Assembly: GCF_037038585.1 (NCBI RefSeq)
Contig: NC_092523.1
Location: 48,873,501 to 48,937,500 of the forward strand
Source of the DNA: Patagioenas fasciata
Lineage: Eukaryota; Chordata; Aves; Columbiformes; Columbidae
Direction of reading: 5' to 3'
Length of the DNA stretch: 64,000 bases
Part shown: piece by piece, positions 24,101 through 36,543 of the stretch
Layout: each line of letters begins with the position of its first letter
Position numbering within the stretch: position 1 is the first letter of the stretch
The notes under the pieces: model-generated
Told to the model about the DNA's origin: nothing
Database searches by the model: none
The model's input: only the letters and a program-made list of their open reading frames with translations
Made by a program: the position numbers and the translations under genes

Positions 24101-27100
24101 ACCACCTCCCATCTCTCTCCCTGAAACTAGCAGAGCTGTTCATGGGCATTAAAGAAAATCTTGCCAGTCACGGTGGCTGTAAGCAGGAGGAGGTATGCGA
24201 GATAAAACTCACATCTAGCTGCTGCCCACCAAAAAATATAAATTCTCTAAGATGGGACAATGTTAAAAAGCCAGATTGATCAAATAGCATTCAACTTAAT
24301 TAGACTGAGTGCCAAAGGAAGACAGGAGCCCACATTTCACTGTATCCCTGCTGGAGGAGGGACAATGACAAAAGAGAAATTCACAAAAGGGAAAAGCTTC
24401 CTGTATGCTAAAAAAGAAAAGTATAAGAGCAACCTGTCTTGCTGAAAGCAAGTGACCTGTGAAAGGGGATAAGAGCTGTGCATACAGTTCCTAGTAAGTA
24501 CAAGTGTCTTAAGAGTCAGTGATCACAATACTAAAGATAAGGAACTAAAAGCCAGAGGAATACATCAACTCAAGCAGGGATTGCTGTATGGGAGCTGCTG
24601 ATTTCTTCTACCTGAGGTTTCTGAAAGGAACTTTCACCACTCTGTAAGGACAGTCCATTTTGCACGGGCAGGCACAGCTCTACTCTGCAGCGAAGCCTCA
24701 GTCACAAAGAGACTGTGATGGACATTTTTTACTCTGGGACTCCCTGTAAGGAGCAGCTTTCTTATTTGTCAGGAGGTCTGAGGAGACTGGCCAACACAAA
24801 GATCACTATCAGTGTGTCCCTGGCCTGCACTTGCTACACACATCTCCCATCAACATCATATACAGAAGGAGGCCCTTCTCAGCTCCCACTTCCACTGCCC
24901 TTCTCCAAGGGCAGACAGAGAACATCAGGACACACCAAACAGCCTTTAGGATATGCTACGAGATGTTTTCTGGAACCGAATAGTGTTGGCATTAAGCTGA
25001 ATATTTATATAAACAGCAATGTGTCAGGATTTGGAGGCAGCGTGCAGAGTTCCACTTCACACAACACCGCACGGGCTGCAGGCAGCATGCCAAACCTGCT
25101 GTGCGGACTTCTGAATTACAGATGGGTCAGGTTCTCTCTTTTTCATAAAAGGGTTGATTATTTACTCTTTGGTTTGGTAACAAAGAATATAGACAGGATT
25201 AAAAAGGGTTACAGTTACAGGTAAAATTTGTAATTTTCAATCCAGCTATTTTTAACCAGAGGAATCACTCCCCAACAATTTTTATAGAAAGTGAAGTAAT
25301 TGTGTGTTATTCTCAGGCCAAGATCTCAGCTGGCTTGAAAAAAATGCCAATACCAATCCCTGAAAATATTCCAAAGGAACTCTAACATAATCCCCCCAAA
25401 AACTTCCTATGCAAAGCTTCAACAGGAGGGAACACAGAGGCTGTAACAGAGCTTGAAATTGCCTTCACTGTAGATGTACAGTGAAGTGGCCCCAGATTAA
25501 AAGTTATTTTCTAATAACCTGTTGGCTCAGAAACAGCTTGACCTACTTTCTTCATGGTTTGCAAAAAGAACACCCATGCAGGCACCCTCTGGGTACCATT
25601 TTGCAACTAATACTGTTGTACATACTTCGATAAGTGAACAGTCCTCCAGTCCTGCATAACTGGTCGATCATTTAACTGTAAACAAAGGCCCATCTACCAC
25701 TTAAGCTAATCTAAACCCCATGAAAGTCAGTGCCTTTGACTGCAACTCATTTATGCTGTATTTTCTAGGGAATGAAAAAAAACCTCTGTTTTCTTCAAAC
25801 TTCATAAAAGCCTTCCCCAGCCTTAACAGCCAATCTGGCATTTTTCAAATAAGATATTTTTTTTCCTAATCATAGTTATAATGAGACTATAACTGGAGCT
25901 TTTTGAGCCAACTTAGCTATGAATACATGTTGCAGTTGGACTGACTTTTGCAGAGTAAAAAGTTACACAAGTAACTTTTCGGTTTTTTTAAACAAGAAAA
26001 CTTGGTCCACAAATCTGCTAAGTGTATCTATCTCATTTTCATAGAAAGTACTGCACAGATTTTGCATTTCCTGTGGGAAGCAGAAATGAATGAAACTTTC
26101 TACAAACAGCACTGTTCACAAAGTACATCAGTAGCTGCTGGTACAATATACCAGTATGACCCTTCTGGGGACAGGGATGCAGAATGGTGAATGTGCAACT
26201 TAAAATTCCTACTTAAATGGTGATTTATGAGAAAGAACACCATTAAATACAGCTCATAAATCAGATCTGGTGAAATCTAAGAGACTCAAAAGAAAGCACG
26301 GCTATGACCAGAAAAAAGGGACTTTCTGAAACAACATCACCTTCCCACACAACAGTTCCTGAACCCTATCCTTGGGCCCCAGACAACTTTACTAAATGAG
26401 GAAGATATTTTATGCAGCTCACACACAACCTGATTACAGCTAAAATGCCTGCACTCAAGGGAAGGCACAAAGCTTTTCTTCAGTGCACCCTCAACAGCCT
26501 GTACATCCTCAAACAGAAACAAAAGACACGTTCATGTTCTTCCTCCTCCAGGCAACGGTTTTACTTCATCTCCACTGCAGGCGTGAAAAGCTGAGGGGAG
26601 ACCTCAGGACAAGAGCATGAGAACTCAGCGCTGTCTTCCACTAGGGATGCACGTCAGGGTGCGCATTCCTCCTCTGCATCATGCATCACATGTGCCTGCT
26701 TTACTGTAAAGAGTGTATCTCTAGTAACATTCATCCACTCACTTCATCACTTCTTAGGAAGACACCAAGAGGCATCAAGCGCATGCAGCAAGAGAAAAGA
26801 ACTGCCACCGACCCACGCAGTCAAGGAACAGGGCCAGCCACCACCTGTTCCATGAAACACCACCACAGAATGTCTGATACATATGAATTAGACTGAGTAA
26901 TCCCTTGAGAAACAAGTACAAGTTTCAATTTCCTAAAGCAGAAGTGATGTTCTTTCTTATGGTTGATCCACCACTTGAAAGTGGGGAGGGGAGGGGCGGA
27001 AGTCTTCCAGATTGTGTTCTGTGATGGGGAATAAAAGGTAAAGTCTGCCATTACTTGCGAATGGACTCATCTTTTGGTGGGCAATCACATTGCTTAGTGA

Positions 27101-27557
27101 AAAGTAGAAATTTAGACAACATATGCTTTGGGCCCAATGAATATTCAATATAATTAGCAGATGAAGTTGTTACAACTTTTCAGAATCCATTAGAACGAAA
27201 TTGCCAGAAATTACCCTAGCAAAACAGAAGCAAACCTGTGTCCTAAAGAGACTGCAGCTATTGTCTACAGGTTTGCTCAAAGAAACTAATAATTTCAGTT
27301 TATATTCACTAGATATAACTGGATTAGAAAATCATAGATAGTCCAGACTTTACCAAACACGTAAGAAACAATTTTCTGTCTCTTGTAACAGAATTGCACA
27401 TACATGAGCACTCTGGGTGCAGGTGAGAGCTAAAGTCAAAAGAATACAGAATGAAGTAGGTAACCTAAGAAATGGAGAGCTCTGGTTATACTCACTGCAT
27501 AACCAGTCATCCAGAAAGCAAGCGCATTGACGGATGAAGATTTTACCTCTCACTTAC
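18123..27557 (-). other. FAM13A intron 3
   Basis: A 9.4-kb intron beginning GTAAGT and ending TTCTTAG. It carries one short CR1 fragment at about 21985-22206. A 169-codon open frame at 24715-25224 on the other strand has no recognisable domain and is treated as chance. The rest is unremarkable unique sequence. Confidence 0.85.
21985..22206 (-). mobile_element. CR1 LINE, 5'-truncated 3' fragment
   Basis: Starts on the plus strand with ATAGAATCACAGAATC and 'ttttggttggaagaggccct', the inverted CR1 3' end. It runs through 'gactccaccacttccctggg' and 'gtgaagaaacacttcctaat' to about 22206, where similarity stops. Roughly 220 bases remain, mostly the last ORF2 codons and tail. It lies in FAM13A intron 3, sense orientation. 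The tail differs from the 6113 and 13171 copies, so it is probably another CR1 subfamily. Confidence 0.92.
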
Positions 27558-27767
27558 CCTGGTAAAGCTGAATGAACCTGGGATGTAAAGCAGAGGTGAT
27601 AATTCCATCTGGCAACTCTCTCAAAAATAATTTCAACAGACTGGCTGCTGAGTACACATCACCATCTTTAACAAGTTCCACCTCTTCTCCACGCTCGTAT
27701 TGCAGACGCAACTGCTCTACCATTTTCATGCTGCCGTTTACCCTGAAGAGGCCTTCCTGCGTCATAC
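27558..27767 (-). CDS. FAM13A: FAM13A coding exon 3 (residues 73-142), catalytic part of RhoGAP domain
   Basis: This 210-nt exon sits between an acceptor ending AATTACAG and the donor GTAAGT. It begins with GT, completing Gly73, and ends with the first base of codon 143. It carries the catalytic arginine-finger motif EGLFRVNG, with the arginine at residue 81, and the conserved helix SLLKLFLRELPD with Lys118 and Arg122. In RhoGAPs the arginine finger enters the GTPase active site and speeds hydrolysis. FAM13B, as I recall it, has Gln at this site (GLFQVNG), so Arg81 supports FAM13A and suggests a competent domain. Substrate GTPase cannot be told from sequence. Confidence 0.97.
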
Positions 27768-30577
27768 CTGTAATTATATATTGCATGTGAGGTTAATCTG
27801 AACTAAGACATCCCAGCGATATGATGAAAAAAATGTTCCAGTGTGAATGCTACACTTGTAATAATACAAAGGAGGGTAATTAACACAACAACAACAAACA
27901 CTATCACCCCCCAGAAACTCCCTCTAGTCAAGTAATTGGATTATGACAATTAACAAATACTAGTGATCAGATCTTGAGGCCTGCGATACTCTGAGAACCT
28001 ACAAAACTCAGTGGCATTGCTGTAGCCTCGCTCCATGTAGAAACCAACTGAGACAGCTGCATTTTGCATTGGTATATTTCAACAAGAAAGGATTCAAACT
28101 CTACCAAACAGTTCTGTTGTTTCACTTTTGCAAGTAGTCCGTTATCTTGAGTGGTGCTCTGCCAACTTCACACACGTGACTACTTCCAGCTTCCTGGTTT
28201 AGGGCAACAGCATCTTACCTGTGACCATCATGAAGCAAAAACATCTGAATACATGCTGATTTCAGCAGTAAGTCCACAACGAGCACTGCAACTTCACTGT
28301 AGCAGAAAATCTAAGTGAGCAAATGTGTATTTTGGACAGCATAAAGCCCAAAGTATTTCACAATGAAAAATAAAGGGTGTCAGTCACTTCAGGCCAGACA
28401 CCCCATACTGTGAAGGAGATTCAGAAAGGAGGTTTCCATGGAAAGAAGCCAGATGAATCATACTCTATTAACTATCTCTTTTTAGACATATGCTGAGCTT
28501 CAAAACCTTCAGTAAGTGCCTAAAGCTGAATTCAGTAATTTTTCTGTAGAACACTTTCAGGACAAAAATACTGCCTAATACTGTGTCAACAGACCTGCTC
28601 ATGCTTTTTCAGAAGCATAACACTGAAAGGATCAAAATATGCATAGTTTTCATCAGTTCAGAGTAGACATCACTAAATAGTCTGACAGAATGCTTCCAGT
28701 CCAAGAAATCAATACTAACGCAGAAGAGTCTGTAGAGTGAAATAATTTATTTTACCAGAAGACAAATTGATCTAGTAAGGGAAAAAAAAAAATGGACAAG
28801 CACTCAAACATTTTATTTGACTAATATAAGCTACTGCTTACAGATCTTGCATTCACAACAAAACGCATTGCTATGTGGCATGACATGCTGCCATCTTGGG
28901 GGCAGCAGCAAACACCACATCTCAATACAGATTTTCATCTCTGCAGTACTAGAGCAAAGGACACAGATCCCAAGCAGATAAAACTTCCTTTCCTCCTCCT
29001 CCATCATTTATGGAAATAGAGGTTGGAACATACTAGTAACAGTAATCAGATACTACTAAATTCAGCATAGGAAAACTTGACTTCACCTATTAATGTGAAA
29101 ATAGACAGCTTAATACAAACTTAGTTCAAAGATGCAGTTGCCCATCAGTCAGCTCAGCTTTTTCAAATGAGTAGTCAGCTCCTCACAAGCTAGAAGAGAG
29201 ACTCTAAAATGGTCTGGCCTTAAAAAGTCCTAAAATATCTATTATAGCATCTTTGTAGAATAGGAGTTGTAAGACAACACTGAACAAACAGTAACCATGA
29301 TTCAGAGAACACTGTCTCCAAATAGGTGAATTCATACATGAGCCTCTGTTAAAAATGTCTTCACAGTTAACTTCAGCATTAATTCACAAAACAAACCTTA
29401 GACAAGTACAGGACATCCATTTCAAGAACTTCCCATATAAGAAGACACCTTTGAGTTCTTGCTTGCACTTTTGAGAAAGAGAACGGATTGTATTTTTATC
29501 AGGGCTGGATAATCCCCTTGGCACTCAGAATCCTAGCTAATCGTACTGCAGAGTAGAGGACTTGGCTTGTTTAGTTCATATTTGGGACACAGTCATGTGG
29601 GATTCAGATCTTTTTATGGAACACAGAGCACAGCCCACAACTTGCAGTCAAGTGTTTGTCAGCTTCTGGTTTTGATTAAACCCTAAATGATGCAAAAACT
29701 TTTTCCATCCTTGCTGTTTCAGTGTTCTAGCGGACCACTTGTTGAACTAGATCAAGCAAGATGTTGCTGTGTAAAGGCAGAATCATGTTTTAAATCTGAA
29801 CTGGACCTTAATCCAAGCTAACTTCCATGCCATCTATCAGCTTCTAAAGATCTATTAAGATACAGACATGGAATCTAAGGTTTTGCAACTGGATCATCAT
29901 TACTGAGTAGCTAAAATAAAAAACTTACAGTAAAACCAGATGCATCTTCTCACAAGGCAAAATTACTTCCACAAAATCTTTTTCATTGTTGAACAACTAC
30001 CACAGAACACATCTGTGCACCAATGGTGCTCTAGATTTCTGCGAAGAAATGGATTTCAGCAATGGGAACTAAAGTTTAATTAAATGAACGCAAAGAGAAG
30101 CTAAGAACTAGACAACTACTTCCTTGAGGGGATTATAATAACCGGAATCTATCTGAAAACTTGGAAGAACATGTATTGCTATACAGTTATGTTCTCTGCG
30201 GGGTTTGTGTATGCACATGAATATACAGATACTTAACATCTTCTCATGATCAAAAAAGTGTTAAAAACAAATGTTTTGCAACTAGAAAATGATACAAACC
30301 TTCACGAATGAAAGACATTCAATTTATAAACTGCACAGCTTGTTTATGAGAGTATGCTGCTCCATAACACTGTGGTTTACCTTTATAAACATCCTCTTAA
30401 AAAGTAAGTTCAGCATCAAGGGAGAAAAAAGAAGCAAACTACATACAGTAATATTCTTTGTCTGTGGTTAGTGTACAACCTTGTTTAGCCCCTGTACCAC
30501 AAACAAGACAGACCTCTCCCTTTGAAGAATCTTACATAAAAAGTGCTACCAAGCAGAAGTGACTCCAATAAGCTTAC
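27768..30577 (-). other. FAM13A intron 2
   Basis: Begins GTAAGC and ends with a T/A-rich tract and ACAG. It contains unique AT-rich sequence with a short A run near 28781. No transposable element or exon was recognised. Confidence 0.85.
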
Positions 30578-30767
30578 CATGCTGGGTAAGGTACTCGACT
30601 ATATTCCACACAACTATTGGGATGCCATTCTTGCTCAGTCCCTGCCGTTGGAGCTCCAGAAGACTCACACCAAACACCTTTGGACAAGTTGTGTCATTTT
30701 GCTTGTTCAGTGGAAGGGTAGCTATCTTCTTCATGTCTTCCTTCAATCTCGCAGCCGATTTGTTTTG
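30578..30767 (-). CDS. FAM13A: FAM13A coding exon 2 (residues 10-72), start of RhoGAP domain
   Basis: This 190-nt exon follows an acceptor ending TTTAAG and ends CATG before the donor GTAAGC. It encodes residues 10-72 plus the first base of Gly73. It begins QNKSAARLKEDMKK, and further on has FGVSLLELQRQG and IPIVVWNIVEYLTQHG. The last two match the segment that opens the RhoGAP fold in FAM13A: the FGVSL strand and the 'IP..V...V.Y.' helix. Phase runs 0 to 1. Splicing removes an upstream open stretch (to 30851) that has no similarity to the family. Confidence 0.95.
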
Positions 30768-32732
30768 CTTAAAGGAGCAGAGGAAAAAAAGTACATTAGT
30801 CACATTTGCTGCAGAAGCTTGCACAGTCACAACATAAGCACCATCCATCAAAACTGCCTTCTACACTCCAGAATAAGGTTTCGGTCTTTCTTTATTCTAA
30901 TCCACAGGAAAATCTCTGTGAAGTAGAAAAATAAAAAGGGACAGAGAAAAAGCTAGAATAGTAACTAACAGAAAAAGAATGTAAATAGTCTGTAGTTAAG
31001 ATAAGGGAGAAAGGTACACTTCTGAAAGCAGACTTGTTACTAGAGTGACAAGTAATTGAGAATCACAGGAGACTGCTGGTTTAACTCATGCAGTTCACAC
31101 GGGTTACAAAAGCAACTGGACAAACATGAACATGAAAAATCCCAACAGACCACTGTTAGTCCAGGTTGTCTCCAGGATGCCTGTCAGAGTCTGGGAGAAT
31201 ACTCTGGGGAAGGTTCACTGCACCCTTCTTCCAGATGCTGTCCCCTAGGGATTCATTTTGGCCACTGTAAGGTGAGATAGACCCTTATGAAAGATTTTAT
31301 GTCATGTTTAGTATCTGCTAAGTCTGAAATTCAATTATCACACATCTCAAGGGGAGTGGAAAAAACACTCCACAACAAACCCTTAAATGCATATATCCCA
31401 TACATTCTTCCAGAGGCACAACATTCTCAGAAGTTTTGCTTTGCTTTGTTTTTGCCATTAAACACAACTATTTGGAGCATTATGTGTGTTCTGTGGTCCC
31501 AGGGCCTTTGTGACACTTACCCTATCTTTACAAAAGATATTGCTTGCACAGATATCATAAATACGTTTTATTATTTAGGAAACAGAATCACAATACATAA
31601 ATAAAACCATCATTATTGTGGCCACCTTATAAATATTTAAAACAAACAAGACAGTATTTGAACTAAAATTTGACTGACTTATAAAAACATCACACCTCTT
31701 TTAAAAGAAGATGTTGCCATTCAGGATTAAATGAATAATATATGATTTTCACGCCAGGCAGACACATGCCAAAGCAAAAATCATGTAGCCTGGGTTACAT
31801 TAAGAAGACAGCAAAAGTCCTTTAAGCAGTTTCTGAGCAGCTGTGATGCTCAGAGAATTTTTCCAATTAAGGCCTCCAATTAGCCTCACAATCCTGCTCA
31901 GTTACAGGTTTCCATTTCAGGATTTGAAAACCTGAGTCACAGAACTGGATTTACTTGGGGAAAATCAGGATTTAAACTCGCAAGAGAACCAAGAGACATT
32001 TCCCATGTTCTCAGGAACAGCCGAGGAAATTTTTGAGCTGGTTTTGGGATCTGGAGAGGATGTGCTAACTAGGAACAAAAAGTTATGCACAGTTATCCAA
32101 AATATACATCTAACCAAAATCAAAATGAAATCACCCCCTCAAAAGAGCTCTGAAACAAATAAGTCAATGTTATATGAGCTTATAGATTGAAGATCTGCTT
32201 TTAAACTGGGAAAATCGTCCAACTATTAATGCAACCGTTACTGATCACCAGACTGGAAAAAGCAACTTAATCGTCTCTGCATGATACTGCCGCAAAGTGG
32301 CACCCGGACATCATCACGGGAGTTGAGAAAAGCTATTTGTATGCCACGGGGACTCACTTTTTCAGCTCATCCAGCAATCTCAACACAGAGAAGCATGTAG
32401 CACAGTTGCTCACTAGCTCAAGAAATAGAGAAAAAAACCAAAACAAAACATAAAAGCCTGCAAAGTTCTTTATTAATCTTCACGTTTCCCAAAGGAGCGG
32501 CAGCTACCGAGAGGGAGAAGGAGCGCGCTCGGGACGCGGAGACGGTACCGGGCCCAGATCAGCCTCTCTGCCCTCGCCCCGCAAGGGAGCCCGGCGGAGG
32601 GGGGGCGGCAGCCGGCAACAGCCAGCCAGCCAGCCAGCCAGCCAGCCACCTCCCGCTCCCCACGGCCCGGCTGCGCTCCACGGCCGCCTCCCTGTTCCCA
32701 GCCTCCCGGCCCGGCCGCCAACCCCTACTCAC
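30768..32732 (-). other. FAM13A intron 1
   Basis: Begins GTGAGT and ends TTTAAG. The first 250 bases are GC-rich island sequence. The remainder is ordinary AT-rich unique sequence. I recognised no repeat other than the GCCA tract, no RNA gene and no further exon. Confidence 0.85.
32621..32648. repeat. (GCCA)n tetranucleotide repeat
   Basis: About seven tandem GCCA units lie in FAM13A intron 1, roughly 85-110 bases past the exon 1 donor, in the CpG island. It is a short microsatellite and could be length-polymorphic. Confidence 0.9.
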
Positions 32733-32759
32733 GCGTATGGCCAGCGCCCCGGCCCCCAT
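32733..32759 (-). CDS. FAM13A: FAM13A coding exon 1 (residues 1-9)
   Basis: The ATG at 32759-32757 opens nine codons, MGAGALAIR, followed at once by a strong splice donor, GTGAGT, at 32732-32727. The mammalian long isoform also begins MGAGALAI, which fixes the start. The start context has G at -3 and G at +4, a favourable Kozak setting. The exon ends in phase 0. It lies inside a CpG island, as expected for a first exon. The frame runs on past the donor for about 57 codons, but that part is intron. Confidence 0.9.
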
Positions 32760-33130
32760 GCCGGCCGGCTCCTACAACCCGCCCCGGGCGCCCGCCTTCG
32801 CCGGGCCCGGCGGCCCCTCAAGGCAGGAGGCCCGGCCCCCGGGTGCCGCCCTGCCGGCCCGCCCCCGCGGCCTGCGGGGGAGCAGCGCCTACCTCTCGCG
32901 CGGGAGCCGGCTGCACGGCTCGGCGAGAACGGTTGCTTAGGAGTGCTTTTCCTCAGGAAAATTGCCCGGGTCATGGTGGATGAGGGGCAGGCTCCGGGCG
33001 ACTCCCCCTACCCCCAGGGCACCACGGCGACCCCAAGCCAGGCAGGCGGCAGCTGCTCCTTGGTGCCGGGCAGGAAGAGTAGAAACTGTCCGTGTGAGAG
33101 CCAGGGCTCGATCAAAGCCGGGCCGCTGCT

Positions 33131-36100
33131 GAAAATGTCACCACAAAACCCACTTTCAGCCAAGTTAACATCAGCAGTGCCGCTGTGAAAGTCGTGTCGC
33201 TTACCCTCACATGCTTAAAAGCTGAGAGAGCGAGCCAGCATGGCGGGGAGTCAAGTCAGAGAAGCAAAACAAACCCCTCTGCCAAGGAGGCCCAGCACGT
33301 GTGGGCCCGGCAGAGGATGATACGGTGGAGTATTTGGCCTGAATTTAGAAAGTGTGAAGCACTGTAAATGTAATTCCCCTGTGATTTTCCATCTAGGGAT
33401 ATGTTGGTGAAACAGGAGGTTAAAACAAAAAAGGGAGGGGGTGCCACACGCCCTACACAGCAAGGGACTGCCAGCCATCACATCATGGCAGTGGCAGGAA
33501 GAGGAATTCATTCCCTCAGTGCCCTGCTGCTGGTCACAGAAGGCTGGAAGCGGAGTTTGCCCGGGAAAGTTAAAGCACATTTCAAGACAGCACAGTGGAG
33601 TTGTGGTGTTTCGAATGTTTGATCCTTTCATGTGGAAGGAAAGTACAGATGCGTATTTCTGTATTTACTCAGATGTGAGCATTGCTCCACAGGGCATTAG
33701 GATCAAAGTGGGAGCTGAGATTTTTGAAAAGTGCCTCTCAGAAATACCTGCCTCTGGTATAAGGACAAAAGAAAGTCTGTCCAGGTAAAGAAAAAAGAAG
33801 GAAGAAAAACATTTTATCAAGCTCTCCATCAAAGGGAAAATGTGATCTGCAGATCTGAGGTTTCATTCACATTTTTTATTAGGTACTGCGATCAGAATCT
33901 CCTTCATACTCAGTTTCTGTTTTCTTCTCTAAGCCAGTCTTAACCCAAAATGACTGCTTTCCCAGCTTGCTAGTTTACAACAGAAAGTTAGACTACGGTA
34001 TTAGTGTTTCCTTTTAAGTCCACTACAGGACTCTCACTGTGAGTTGATGTAACATCCTCCTCCTCCTCCATCCTCTTCTTTACTATGAGTCTCTAACGTG
34101 CTTTTCACATAAATCACACACAGCTCTCTTCTTAGTCGTAATTGCAGCTTCACTGTAAAACCCAATGGCATGCTTCAAACTGTCATCTGGGAAGTGAATG
34201 ATGAGCAGCTCCCTGTAGACTTTAGGAATGAAGAGTTCAGACGTGAACCAACACTGAGCAGCAGCTACAGCATCAAGTCTTTTGTAAATGTATGTTGAGA
34301 GGCAGCATGTATATTCTCATTATATAAAAAGCAAGACCAGAAAACAAGCACCAGCAGCAGCAGCCCCAGGGCCAGTACTCTGGCTGGAGTACAGTATTTT
34401 TCCACCACAACTGTTTAATACAAGTCAGGACAGTCACATTTCTGTTAAGTCACTGGAGTACTTGGGACCGTGACATACTGGTAACTTTTCTTTGGATTAG
34501 TAAAGACACTTCTGTATTTGCTTAAAGTCTTAAGAGGCCAGAAGGCTGGCACACTCATCTCCCGTGTGGCAGAAGAATGGAAACTGGATTAAAACTTCCT
34601 CAGTGTCTTTTTTCCCCTCTCTGCCCTTTCCTCATCAGCACCGCAGAGGGTCAGCATACCGTGTGCAGGGCAGACCAAGATTTACCTGAACTTTTCCTTG
34701 ATCCCAGCCTAGAAGTAGATTCCTTCCTGCACATTCTACCTTCTCCACAGAGACATGTTTCTATATATCCTGATCTTCCTCCTCTCCCTTCACAGAACCA
34801 ACATCCCCTTCAGGATGACTGTTCAAAAGCAATGTGTGATGCATGGGAACACCAGTACATACTTCTGGCACCACAGAAATCAGCCAAGACATGCTGCTGT
34901 ATCCAACCGTAGGTTGCACCCTATTCAGGAAACCCACAATGTTTTCCTGTAAGCAATTCAGAAAAACCCTTAGAACACAAAAAAATGAGAAGTAGTCACG
35001 CCTGTCACAGAGAAAAAAAAACCTCCAAAAACTCAATGACTGAAAAAGCACACCTCTGTATAAGATCCCCATTATGTTATTTAATGTTAAGGTGTTGCAT
35101 CAAACCACCACATCAGAGTCATACATGCAAGCAGAAACAGCAAGTTCCACCAAGATAATTTGGTGGTTTTCTATGTTTCTCTCAGACACAGTGCTGCCTT
35201 TTGCTGTCTCTTCCCTTTTCTACCCCTGAGGAATTTTATACTGCATGGGCAGTACAACTGCAGGATGAATATTTATGCAACTTGTCATAAATATGTCTAG
35301 AGCCACAGGAGCTCAAATCAGAGCAAACATGTTCTGCAAGACTGACGAGAAGTCTATGAGACCCACAACTTGAGTATCACTAGCTTTTATGACATACCAT
35401 GCCTACCTACCTTTGGTCACACAGTTGTTTTGTATAGTTCTCAGCTACACTATTATCATCTGTGTGCAAGAAATGCTTGATTTTTTTTAACATGCCTGTC
35501 TTTAAGGTGATCCAACGGAATATATTCTCTGGCTGAGATACACACCTGCATCATCTATTGCCTAACTCCAGGTAACAGCTAAAAGCTAATATCAAAAGTA
35601 CAGTCTAATAAAATCGTGCAATGAATCAAGCAAGGAAAAAAAATATTCCCCTTCCACTTGTTTACAAATACAGCATTTAACCTCAGATGTTGAAACAACA
35701 TTCCCAGAGGGGAAAAACAGCTGGGGTAGTGTTACAAGTTCAAAGGAACTTCCTCACACCACTTCTGTGAATAATCCTGTTATCTCTGCTATGCAATATG
35801 TTGCTTTAACCTGACTATTATTCATCATTCCCACTGTGACATCAGAATTCAGCACTCATTTCACAACAGCCTGCATAAAAGCAGGCTGCTGTGAAATAAA
35901 TGTCTACTGCCAGCTCTGGCATGCCTTGAATGTTACTTTCTCTTTTCCTGCCTAGCCCAAGTAGCCAGGCACAGGACACTTGCTGTGACCTTCCAGGTCC
36001 ACTCATGTCATCTAAACATTGGACATGCTGCAATGACCAGCATGGTATAAGACCTGACAGCTGTAGGTGAAAGAGACAAATCAAGGAGCATGCAAGAGCA

Positions 36101-36543
36101 GCTGGAAATTGCCAGACCAACACATCTGGCAGACAGGTTTCTCTACTGTTGTGTAACTAACTGGAACTTCTCATCCAAAAAGCAATAACAAGATACTTTT
36201 TCATTAAAAAAACCCACAAAACAAACCCAACAACAACAACAAAAAAAAGAAACAAAACAAAAAAATCCACAAACAAGCCAGCATATGATAAAAAGCATGT
36301 GATTCACTTTGATCAAGACATCTGTGTGAAGTATTGAAGTATTACCGACCTCATTCAGCTCAGTAGAATACTAGCTATAAGGACAACAAAACAAGGAAAA
36401 ACAAATAGCTGAATACAAAATTAATGTATAATTAAGCAGCAAGGTTACCAGCCCACTGAATCAGTCAGATGGAGGCAGTCATACTAATTATTTAAAATAA
36501 TACCAGGCTTCTTCAGGCTTACCTAATTACAAAGTTAGACATG
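33131..36543. other. Upstream flank of FAM13A, no gene seen
   Basis: Unique sequence between the CpG island and the first upstream CR1. Open frames up to 126 codons overlap one another on both strands and show no domain, so they are treated as chance. No repeat was recognised apart from the A/C-rich tract near 36.2 kb. A divergent non-coding transcript could start here but nothing in the sequence shows it. Confidence 0.7.
36200..36275. repeat. A/C-rich low-complexity tract
   Basis: Nearly pure A with scattered C, including four CAA units. No element boundary is visible; simple sequence. Confidence 0.85.

Larger units (their letters stand above)
1..32974 (-). other. FAM13A: FAM13A gene, 5' portion (long RhoGAP isoform), extends off the left edge
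   Basis: The gene is read right to left. Five exons join in frame to give 256 residues that align end to end with my recollection of the N-terminus of mammalian FAM13A isoform 1, starting MGAGALAI. Intron sizes are about 1.97, 2.81, 9.44 and 12.22 kb, with a fifth of more than 5.56 kb. The paralogue FAM13B differs at the N-terminus and in the RhoGAP core, so FAM13A is the better match. The family protein is a cytoplasmic RhoGAP-domain protein with coiled coils further along; those exons, the short-isoform promoter and the 3' end are outside the window. The right limit given is an upstream ATG, not a mapped transcription start. Intron assignments rest on GT/AG sites and phase agreement. Confidence 0.93.
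32480..33130. promoter_or_regulatory. CpG island and probable FAM13A promoter
   Basis: GC content and CpG density rise sharply here against an AT-rich background and fall off again on both sides. FAM13A exon 1 lies near the middle. An SP1-type GC box (CCCGCCCCC) is visible at 32858-32866, followed by an inverted repeat at about 32862-32880 (CCCCGC / GCGGGG arms). No TATA box was seen near the likely start, which is usual for CpG-island promoters. The transcription start is not defined by the sequence, and divergent transcription to the right is possible but unsupported. Limits are approximate. Confidence 0.8.

Noticed and set aside
24715..25224. A 169-codon plus-strand frame in intron 3
   Set aside because: It is antisense to FAM13A with no recognisable motif. 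I see no promoter or splice support.
32473..32721. Proline/glycine/arginine-rich frames in the CpG island
   Set aside because: GC-rich DNA has few stop codons. These frames lie in intron 1 or the 5' leader and match no protein.
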